From NCBI RefSeq assembly GCF_032854445.1, contig NC_088295.1, forward strand, positions 42,583,385 to 42,647,384: a DNA stretch of 64,000 bases, given 5' to 3'. This document shows positions 13,801-25,800 of this stretch, one piece after another. The notes beneath the pieces are model-generated. The model saw only the letters and a list, made by a program, of their open reading frames with translations, did no database searches and was not told the DNA's origin. The translations under genes were made by a program, and so were the position numbers. The stretch comes from Liolophura sinensis. Lineage: Eukaryota > Mollusca > Polyplacophora > Chitonida > Chitonidae. Numbering within the stretch: position 1 is the first letter of the stretch; each line of letters starts with the position of its first letter.

Positions 13801-16800
13801 GTGAAATACATGTATTCTTCAGTACGTCCTACAACACCAGTCAGATTTCTGTTGATGCAGTCTAATTTATTCTGTCTGTCACTACGTACCTGTATGTATT
13901 GTATGTGTAAATGCTTGTGTCAGGGCTTATACTGATGCCATCAAGTGTTTCTGCTGTCAACTTCACAATGTCTTAGCAGAACATTTATTATTAGATTCTC
14001 ATATTGTTAAAAAGTGACAAGAAATCTCATCAACGTTGATATTGTGGTGAGTATATGAACATAAAGCACGACAGGATCGTGTGTAATAAAGTTTATTAAT
14101 ATTTCATTTATGAAATTCATCTGCTTTAATATATACATCATATAATCTAGGTCAGCTGCCCTGGCTTCATTCCAATATATTTGAATTAGGTTAGATATGT
14201 ATACTGTTAGGAACAGTTTAATATAAACCCTGGCATTGTTTTTAACATCATCCTGAGGTTAACTGTGACAGTGACAAAACTGAACCAGACATTTTGATAA
14301 GATACGGTCAAGATGACATCAAATTTTTTCAGGCTGTTCAACCTATGTTCAGTTTGTATTTGGAATCATTCCTCATCCTTACTGCATGTGAAAGAGCAGC
14401 TTTCAGTGCATTTTATAGATATTTAAATTTGATATTGCAGACAAAACTATATTGGTTGGGTTGGCCAGTTTTAGGGCTTCAAAAAAAGTACAATTTTATC
14501 AGTCAGCACAGAATAATGCCTTCAGCATATGCTTGAATAAAGACCTTGCAAACATATGTTGAAGAGTCACAGTATTATAAGCAGACAGCCCACTTTCATC
14601 CCAATTGTCCAAACTGCTCACAGGAGGTAAGGAGACTAGAAAAGTGTGAAAAATATACAGAAATCGGGGTAGTCCTGATGCTGCATGTGCTGAAAGTCTC
14701 GTTGGGTTTACAGTTAATATTAACCTGGAGGTATATTTTGAGCCATTTATCTAAGATTGGAGGATTGTACAGATTTGACCTTTTTACATTTTATGCGGTA
14801 AAATTTTTACCCTTAAAGAAGTAAAGGGCTTTACGAAACCCTCCCAGTTACTGTTAGGTAACATGTGCAGAGAAGAAAGCATGTGACTGTTGTCTAGGCT
14901 GATCTACTCTCTTCACTTCATCTGACTGACAACTAGCACATCTGTTCAGTCTGCCTGGAAACTCTAAGCAACTTCATGTGCTCCTGGTGGAAAGTTTTGG
15001 CTGCACCTATACCTGTGTGCATACCTCTACCTCAGGTTTATGAACTTCAAGCATGAATCCTTCAGCTTTTAGAACTAAAGATTATCATTTTAATACTGTG
15101 ATCATAAGAATAGTGTATTTGGTGCCTTGAATTGTCATACTATTTAAAGAGTATTAAAATTTTTAAATACGACTATAATCCCACAATAGGAGATATTTTT
15201 ACTTCATCAACAGGGTTTAAATTATGTTTAATTAAACATTACTTACCACATTGGTAGTCCAGGAACTACGTCATCAAAGTCTGCCAAAAACCACAGCATA
15301 TAGATGTAAGGATAGACCAATAACAACATCGATCATTTGCTTATAAAAATACACAGAATGTATGGTAAACGGATTGTTTTCATAGCCGACATATTCCAAG
15401 TTTATTTAAAGGTTCGACTATCTTTAGTGGCAGCAGCACGTGCAGGATTCCAGGGCTGTTGCAGCTGTCAAGCAAGAAGCCATGGTACAAGCCTTAGAAG
15501 TGTTCAAAATAAAGCATTAGCTCTAAAAATTCTCCCATGTAATGTGAATATGTATAGTACCTTCCTGGTATGCCAGTAATATGTTTTTTTTTTCCTTGTT
15601 TTACCTTATGTTGCATAATTCTTCATTTATTTTAAACGTTGGCTCTAAAAATTTCATATTTGTTAAGGCAGATAAACAAGCCAGGTCAAGATAGTGAATA
15701 TAACGCTGGTAATGAAGTTATTTGGAAGAGCTCACTATGTCTGTATCAAAAAATAACCTGAACAAACAGGCATGTATGAATAGTTTCACTTATTATCATA
15801 TATAAATGTGCAGTATTTATACATTTGTGACAATTTAAATAACATTAAACATCCATATTAGAAGTGTTATAGTAGTTTTTTGTGAAAACAGTAACTTTGG
15901 GACTGTTTTTTAGCGTAATGCCTTCATTTAGATTCTCAGCCTTCTAGCATGTAAAACTTTGGAGTATAGTATTTGTATTGACATATTGAGAATTAAGAAC
16001 TTAAAATTTAGTACTTTGGTGAGTTATAAGAAAAATATTACTATAGGCATTAAGATTATCTCCAGATGTGAAAGCTTATTGCATGTATTGGGGAGAATGA
16101 TAGAAGACATATCAGAACTATAGACAAGAATTTGACAAGACTTGTTAATCGATCTGCTCTAATTCTTCAACCATTGCACATGATTGCAAGATGTTTATTC
16201 AAGCATATTCCGAAGGCATTTTTTCTATGTTGAATGAAAAAATTAGACTTTTTTGTGAAGCCCTGAAACTGGCCAATCCAGCCAATGGTGTTTTGTCTCC
16301 AAAATCAGAGTAATAAATGTGAATAAATTTCATTGAAAATTTGCTTTTTTCATATGCGAAAAGGTTGAGGAATTATTATATTGTTTACCTAAGGTGGGAT
16401 TTCAGGTCAGCTGAAGTGCCCCTGTATTATCAGTGGTTTATAAACCTGGCCTTTCACTTCAAGTGGCTCAATCATTCAGGTTAACCAGAGACAGTGGTGT
16501 GTGAAAACAAAGGTTCCATTTGTCAGGTCACAGTCCAGGCTAGTACTGTTTACAGGTTGATAAGGGATTACCAGTATTACTGTAATTTTTCAACCATTTG
16601 ATGGATTTAGATCATAAACTTTTTTTGGTTTAGTTTAACAGTATTCTTGTGCTTGGAGTGATAAAGTTTTAAATATTCTGTAGTTTTATATCGAAAACTG
16701 AAAAATAAATGCACGTAAATTGTGTCTAAACTTATTATGTGAGCATGTTTATGCTATTATCTGATAATTAGGATATGTAAAGCAGGCCACTTGGTGACTT

Positions 16801-19800
16801 CATGTAGGTTAAGATGTGGTATATCAGTTGGACACTTAAGAGTATACTGTGTGAGGTTGCCAGGGCATGATCTTAAATAAACCTCAGCAGTTCCTTCACC
16901 CCAGTCTCACCTGCCTGGGTTAAAGGCTTTCTGCAAGAGTCTATTAAAGAAAATGTGTACATGGGTTAGTGTAAACATTGGTGATGCATGGTTAACTAGC
17001 TTGTCAGGGTATCTAGTCAGTGTATGGATTCTTTTTGAACCTGGATCTTCAGGGTGAAATGATTTTGTGAAAGCTTTGTTAGAGCCAATAAATATAAATT
17101 TAGTGTGCTACGCATAGCTTCTGCTTTGGGCCGCTGAGTTCACTGTAATACAGCTGACCTGAAATCTGAGTCGGTGTATGCCGTTTTTAGCTCCATTGTC
17201 ACATCATGATACATGCTATATTTCACAGTTTGTTATGGTTTGTGGCTTACTTAATATATATACATGTACAGGTAATCAGAGGATAGCCTTTGAAGTCTGC
17301 ATACATGTTCATGTGTTTGTATGTACAACCATCTCACAAGCATACATACAGTTCATGTTCATCAATGGCATTTCTGTTTCATGTACATTCATTATGCAAG
17401 AGTTTGTATTGAGTAGAACACCCATTTAGCACGTACCTTTGAAGCTTAAAGAAAGTATTGTGGAGCCTGCCAGTAATTAGTTGTAGGTGTCAACAATGGT
17501 CTGCTGTAGTGACCATTGATTACCTTGATACGGGCAGACAGGGGAGGAGTCATCATACAGCTATTTCTCCTTCAAATGACAATTCTTGGAAAATCATGTT
17601 TATATTGTTACACTTTCCTATTCTTACATGTACATGTATGTCTTATGTGTATATCAACTATATTGCTGACTTTGTTGGCTGAAACATTGTCTTGCTACAG
17701 CTGAAAATCTTTTTTTAATCAAGATCACATGCTCAAATTCAGTCAGGAACGTGGCGATGGCTGATGGTTTTCTCTGGGCTCTATCTGGTTCATAACATGA
17801 CCAGCTGTAAATTATGACTTGTTTTCACGACACTGTCATGTATTATACAACGTTAATGTTGCGTTAATATGGTGCAATTTGTCAAATAAACCGTTCATAT
17901 TTGATTAATTGAACAGAAACAGGGACATGGTATTTCTTACAATGTATAAAATGCGTTAAATGGTTATATGAAATTTGATACAGTAATTCTTCAACCTTTT
18001 CACATGTTTAATGAAAAACTTTTACTCTTTATAAAGCCCTGAAATTGGTTAATCTAACCAGTGTAGTCTTGTCTCCAATATCAAATTATAATTCTGCATA
18101 AATTGCACTGAAAGCTGCTCCTTCATATGCGAAAAGGTTGAGGAATTAGGTTAGTCATATTTAACAAGTTGAACTCAATTAGTCAAACCTTGTTAAAGTT
18201 AAGGTGGATGTTAAGGATGGTATCACTGAAAGTCTCATATGCAGTGGTTTGTCTAGCCAGTTTCTATTTAGAAACTCCATTTGAACAATCAGAAAACTCA
18301 ATATTTTTTCATCATTAATGTATCAAAAATTCAATTTTTCTCCCGGTTTGGTATTTCAGATTCCTAAAACTCAAAATTAAATCAGTTTAACGCCTCATAG
18401 TTAATTTATGCTGTTTCTGAAATCATAGACCTGTGTTTATAGATCTTCATAGGGTTGATTTGATTGTTAGGTAACATGTTATCTCATCTCTTGATATTTA
18501 CAGATAATTCTTGTGATAATGATGTAAGGCGATTGAATATTTCTTAATCTGTATTAAATACTATTTTCCAACAGGAAAGGAAATTGTATAGCCCACTGTA
18601 CAGTAGCATTACCTTTGTATAGGTGATTGTGTACATGCATATAGATCTAAAAAGTCCCTTAAGTGAAGAGGTTATACTGACTCTAGTATATTTCTAGTGA
18701 TTTTGAGAGACTTACTGATTTATGAAGGACAGTTAACAGGTGGAAAAATATGGCTGTACACATTTACATTGCTACTTCAGTCATAAACAAATGCCATGTT
18801 TTGTACAAGTTTATTTTCAAGTAACATTTTGTGTAGCCCAGTGGTCTAGTATCCCTTTAGCATGTTGATCAATTCGTGTGGTTGTTGTAACTGCAGAATG
18901 ACGCAGTTCCGATCTTGTTGCTGAGCATTGCAACGAGTTAGTGAACCCAAGAACGTTTTACACAATAGTATATACAATTCTTGAAACCCTAAATCATGTC
19001 AAACGAAGAAAGGTGCGAGAAAATGGTATTACGGATGTAAATAAAGACAATCCGCATGAAGAACTGTCACTTGTCAATCTGAAGTGAATATTTAGCGCCA
19101 TACTTTTATTAACTATCGTTTGGTTGGTTGTCTGGTCATACATATTGATGTTTCACACCTCCCTCGCGTGAACGTATTGTGCATTGAATGGACCCCTCTA
19201 GCGAGCAATTATTTGTCTGTGGGTGGTTTCCTTTGTCGGTTAGGGAAAATACCGACTGCAGAAAGTGTCCCATTAGAGGAGAGTGCCAGGGGAAACCCAT
19301 ATTACAGCCTTGTGTCCGTAACCTTTGACCAGTAGTGTTGATATGCCTGCGACTCAGCAAGAGATGAAGTAAAGTCGGCACGCGTCCATTAACAACAAAA
19401 CACACGTTTGAAAGAAGAACAACCGCAAAGTCAGAAAAATACAGAAACTCAATTTATTTCATGAAAACTCAGTATAAAATTTGTCTAAAACTCAATTTGC
19501 CGATACTTCTGGTGGCTAGAAAAATCCCTGCATATGATACACACTGAACTGAAGTTTTGTATTCATGTCTCTGTTACAGGCGAGATATTTGGTAGCCTTA
19601 CTACCAAATCTGGTTTCAAGTGTTCCACCTTACTTGCCCTCATTAATGTATGACTAATGAAGTGCTTTTTGTATATTATCTTATTTGTGTCTTATCTTTT
19701 CTCAGGGTACCGGTACATCATCTAGATATAAATCAACCTCGTCATTAGATACAGATTACAAGAAAGTAAGTCTTTGTTAAGAGGTTTCAATTTCTTCTGA

Positions 19801-22800
19801 TTTTCAGCTCTATTCATTGTAACATGGGAAGCAATGAAGTAAGAGAAGTAAATTTTGTTTATCAGGCTCTGAAGAAAGAAATGTAAGCATGTGTTAGTGG
19901 TTGATATTATACATGTATGGGTACTGTTAAAAAGGTCACAATTCAAATGGGAATTTAATTAAACTGGATTCAAATTTCTTTCTTTTTTTTTTTTTGTTGT
20001 AGTCTAGGCGCATAAGGAAAAGAGTTTTGGATTTAAACTTGGATATGATTTTCTTGTCTCTCTTGAGTGGCGTGATAAAACAATTTTGACTCGTACAAAT
20101 AAGTCTATTGTGTTGTCTGTTCTCTTACAGATGTACGAGGGTGAAAAAATGGAAAACGAAAAACTAAAGAAAGATTTAGCACAAACAAAGAGAGATTTGG
20201 AACAAGCACAGAGGGAATTGGAGCGGGCACTAAGAAAAAGAGACTCAGATGTCAAGGTAAACACTTACACCCACATCACCATGTATTTTGCAGTCAAGAA
20301 GGATTGTCAGGTATTTGGCAAGTTGTAATGTTTTCGTACTCAGGCTCCTGTAAACCTGCATGTAATCTTCTATGTGAACTATGAAAATACAGTCGATGCT
20401 GATGGTGTTTTAAAACATACATGTGGAGCTTGTTATTGAAGGTAATAAAGACGATGTATCATCTGTTACAATGAAGTATTTGAACAAAGGGCTGAAGTGT
20501 TGGAATCCTGCTCTGGATTCTGAACAGAAGATGTGTCCTGGTATTCGGGCACACAGTTTGATATCCCTGTTGACCGTCCAATTTCCCATGTCCATAAATC
20601 TGATAACTGTATCATTAATACCAGTCTGGTTACCTTCAACCATAATACTGACTGTCATCGTATATGTGAAAAATTATTGTTTTGTTGTTGATCAACAATC
20701 AGATACACAATGATGTATAAAGCTGCAGCTGGTATCTTTGGTCTTCATGGTTTGAACAGTGCGGCACCATCCTGGGTTAAAGCTTTGTAAGGTATTATTA
20801 TGAACCTGCAACAACTCTGTCATTAGTTTGCCGTGGTGGCAAAGTGTCTAGTGGTTGTAGGACGTTGTAGTGTGTGACATTGGTGGACAGGAAATTTTAA
20901 AGACTCCCTTGCTTCCACTGTTGTTGTGGGAACCTCGTTTCAAAAATTGGTGAACAGTGCTCTCTTGTGTAGTCTTACTTGAAGTTCACAGAATACCATT
21001 TGCCATGCACCAATATGACATTAACACATGTCACCTGTAGAAATAATAAGCAAAGTATTCAAAACACTGTTCAGACTGTCAACTGGAAATATAATATTCA
21101 AAGTCAAAAGCTCACCAATATAACTTGTCAATAGTCTGTGTTCTCCTCCGTGTAACCCTCAGCCATTACCAGCTGTCATCATATAAATGGAAAATTCTTG
21201 TGTATGGTGTTATAAAAAAAAGAGTGACATGTTTAATGGCAAATTAGTTTCAAGCCACTGTAGTTCTGCAACATTTTCACATGTTTGCAACGTGTTTGTT
21301 GAATCATATACTGAAGGCACTATGCCGTGTAAACTGATAAAATTATACTTTTTGTGAAGCCCTGATACTGGCCAATCAAACCAATGTAGTTCTTTCTCCA
21401 AAATCAAGCTGCCCTTTGATATGCAGAAAGGTTGAGGAATTAGGGTGTGAAGAAGGTGCTGGTCTATGTTGTATGTATGTGTTTTGTGTAACACGCAAAC
21501 CTTTCTTCTTAACAGCAAGAGAAGAGGTCACTGGAGAGAAAGGTGTCAGAACTAGAGGAGGAACTTAAGGTGAGTCTTCTGATCAGGCTTCTAGATTGGA
21601 GGTTAGGTTAGAATGTAGTGAGAGTTGTGAATTGTTAGGCAGATGTTCCATTGTTACACATATTATTTTGATGGCAGTTATCATAGTGATATCTGCTCTG
21701 CCCCTGATAACTTTGGCTGAAATAGTTGGTATTCAGTAAACATCTCTGGAGTTTATAGGCACCCTCAGTATGTCTTTGGCTCTGCCTCTTGAAGGTTGGT
21801 GCCTGAAAACATAATTTCCATATATTCTGTGCCAGCTGTTTTGATGACGGTTTATAAATGCCAGTGTATCTGTGCTCATGACATTAAACGTGGATAGTAC
21901 GTGTATATTTTTTTTTTCAGTACACGATTGGTAAAAAGTTGACTACCCTAATTCTTCTAAAACGTAGGACAGATATTAGTAGTGTCAAAAGTGGAATATT
22001 ACGTTCCTCTACCAGCCTTTCCGAAAAGTAAAGATATGAGTATGATGATCAAACTATGTGAGAAAGAGGAAACTCAATATTCGTGCTAGAATTACATATA
22101 TAATGGCTAAAATGAGGAGACTAGGTGTCCCAAATTTTAGAAGAAATAGGGTAGTAATGCTTGTGAATATATTCAGTTTTTTATTCAGGTGTCAGTACAA
22201 ACAAGTTGCAGTAATGTTAAATGTAATTCCAGTTTGAGATGTGAAGTATGTCAATGTTGAGTTTAAATGAGTGAAGATAGGAAGGAATGGTTATATACTG
22301 TATACATGAATGGATAAAACTACAAATGATGTAAAGTTGTGGACACATAATAACTTAAATAACGAGGTCAGGGACATTCAGGATGTAGATGAATTCTGCT
22401 GGATGGAGGAAATAATGCCTGATACCAAGTTTACTGAGCTCTGTTATCTACATTTTTTCAACACTGCCTTTTTTCAGCTTATGGACAGGTTAAAAGCTGA
22501 AAATGAAAAGTTAAAGGATGAAAATAGAGCGTTAACAAGGGTGGTGGCAAAACTGTCACGATGGTAATCTAACGCATCGTTTGGTTGCTAGATGGTAATT
22601 TCGAGCACTCAGCTGCATTTTCCCCTTTTTGTAAACATGTATATGTATATTGCCTGATTTTGGAAAGTCTTTTTGTTGTTGAGTGGCATGAAACAAAAGA
22701 GGTGATCAGAATGATATATACCGTGTACCTTAATTTTAATGTGACAAAAGTTTCGCTGATGCAGTTACATTGGTCATAATAAACTTTTGTGATCAGCTGA

Positions 22801-25800
22801 AATGCTGATGGTTCTGTCTGGATTTAACAAACAGAAATACCTTCTTTGTAAACAGACTCTCAGTTAAACATAAACATTTTTATTTCAATGTATTGATTTC
22901 AATTGTAGTGTTATCTTGTTAGAATTTAGAGAAAAGACAAGGTTAATGCTGAGGGGAACATTGGCGACTAATTAAATATGTATGACTGAAAGATGAGGGT
23001 TATTTTATATGTTTCCTCCTACCATAATGAAAAGGTCGTATTAGTACTTCATATCCAGTTCTTGGCTACATATTTACCTCTGAGCATTTGATTAAGGTAT
23101 TTAGTCGGGTAATTTCAGGTAAATGTTACCACTGAAAGAAATGTCCTTGATTATTATCTTTTATTCTTCATCACACTCTACCAGATCTAAAAGAGTTTTT
23201 CTTATCATATTTGTGTGAGACATGGTAGAAAGAAACTGATAAAATGCGATATTTGTAATAATGAAAACAATGTCGTTATTAAAGAGAAAGACAGCACCTG
23301 ACTAATGCTTATGCCCACAGAAAGACAACCAAAGTATCTTAATTCAAAGTATCTTAAACCGGCATTAAATATTTTTTAGATTTTTTTCAACCCAGTAAAA
23401 GTTTAATCAAACTTCATCTTGACACAGCTTTAGCGCGTCTCTATTATCGACAGCAAGGTGACGTCACTTTTACTCAAGCTATCTCATGTAGGAGGTGTTT
23501 TCCTTATTATAGTCAAAGCAGTAGCCTATGGCACATAATGTTGTGGACTTCGCCGATGAATGTCTAAGTGGTAAATAGCTTTCTCAGAAATTGGACATAC
23601 TTGAACTACTTCCACTACTTGATCTGTTGATACATTAAGCTGGCAACCATACATCATTTACAGTTTAAGTGGATGCACGGCTGGGGTATTCCTTTTTCAG
23701 GTCCTAGCCTGATTTTGACCCCTGTTAAACAGGGTACATACAGTCCTTGAAACTCTTTGAAAGTGTGTGAAAAATACAATTTCATTTTCAAGTACTTGAA
23801 AGTTCTTTAAAAAGACAAATACCCCTGGAAACTCCTTGAAAAGCTTAGTTTTTCCCAAACTTAAATATTGTCTGCTGTCTGCCGAGTCTGTATATCGAGA
23901 GCTTGCTGATAATTCTCCCATAATCAGGGCTTCCGCTGGAACTCTTACTTTCATTTCAAACGGAAATCTACAAAGGGGTTCAGCATTGTTGCAAGTTGAC
24001 TTACATTAAATAACGCTTGAAATAATTTTTGTTAAATAACGAATGAGAATGATGGCATTCTTGGGGGATGCCTTTCATCGCCAACTGTAAAAAAAAAAAA
24101 AAAAAGAAAAAAAATTATCAAGGTAGAGTTACACCTGTAAAGTTACCTCCCATGAAAAATTTAAACTTTTCGACTTGATAAACTTTTTTTTTTTTTGATC
24201 CGAAGTAAATTAAGTGTTTCAGAATATGTGCTGTTACATAGATGTGTACGCCATCTGGTTTTCTCCTGTCAGACTGTGTTACTCCAATGTACTGATCATA
24301 ATGTTGCATTTAAACTGAATGTACAAATCAATTTCGTTACAAATTTTTCTGATAGAGGAAATTAAATTTTACAAGGATCCCACAGATAGGTTGAAAAAAG
24401 GATTGATTTTTTTTTCTCAAAAACCAAAAACATGTTGCAATTGTTCTAAATGTAACGTTTGATAAACTCCAGATATAGCTGGAAGAGACCAACTGATTCT
24501 AGCAGCTACACCAAAGCGGATAAAAATGAATCACAGAAGGAGACCTACAAGTGTCATGGCCGCTAAGGAAGTGTGGCTGACTCTAATATTTGTTATTAAG
24601 AAACTTCTGACTACACGCTAAAATGAACAACAAAAAATGTATTTGTATAATTTGAATAGCGTATCTAAGTAGCCCTAGGGTCTACTGAGGGTATTAATGC
24701 TCTGTGAGCCGAGGCGGTATGCTACTGTCTGACATAATTTGTGAAACCGTCGTTCAATATTACACGGCTTGTAAATGAACTAGTTCAGCGTCTAGTGGCC
24801 CGTAAATTATACACATCTATCCCACAATGCTGTGTGAAATGGTCCTTCGGCAATACATAACTAACGATGTCACAATGGTGTCTAATGCAGTAGTTCTGTG
24901 TTATCATATGTCACTTCAAGGAATGAACGAGTAATGGCTAAGTCACAGTTTAGGCCGCACAATCTAATAGTAATGTGTTTGATTTGATAAAATTCTCAGG
25001 ATGTCTGCCTTAATTCACACCAGCCAAGTATGCAGTATTGTCACTTTGTTCAACTTGTTATTCGGTGAAAAAAAAGTGTGATACTTTTTAGAAAGCTTGA
25101 GAATCCTTCTTGCGCTTGAAATATGGTTTAGCCAGGTGCTGCCTTGTCCTTTAATATACGTCAAATAGGAAGTTTTTACCGTGTCATTGAGGTAAATTTA
25201 TCTTTATGTAGTATTTTCAGGTTACATTGGCATATTACATGAATACAGTAACTGATAACCCCAATTAAATACATGAAGTATCACATCCCCTCAGTACTCC
25301 TTACCAGTCGCTTATGTCTTTGTGCAGCATGAAAAAATATTTACATTTCGGAACAGATAATAGTAATATTAAGAGACCTCTGTTTATGATTGTTACTTAT
25401 AAATTTGTATAATTAAACGTGTATGCATTATGTTATGAAGTATAAATATCTTCCATATCTTATTAAATGAACTTAAAGAAAAAATAGGATGATGTCATCA
25501 CAAAATGAAAAGTGTGACAGGGAAACAGGTGTGAGTGTGTGGCCTTGTAAATCAGTCATTGAAATCAGGTGAATCTCTTTTCCCAAGGTAACTTCACTAT
25601 TTGTAATATCATCAACATGGCATGTACCAGTCTACATTATGAGAGTTATTAATTTCCCAGAGTTCAGCAGCCATGATCATGTTGAATTATTAATATTAAG
25701 CAGAGTTAATAAGTCAATATCATTTTAACCTTCTGAGGTGAATAATTGATTGACAGACATATGTACACCAGATACTGCAGATATTTGGTAAAGTGGATGT

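Larger units (their letters stand above)
13546..19705 (+). other. MYPT intron with MITE copies
   Basis: Long AT-rich intron. It contains three copies of the MITE-like family (14363-14570 reversed, 16160-16377, 17984-18148). No exon was recognised. Confidence 0.55.
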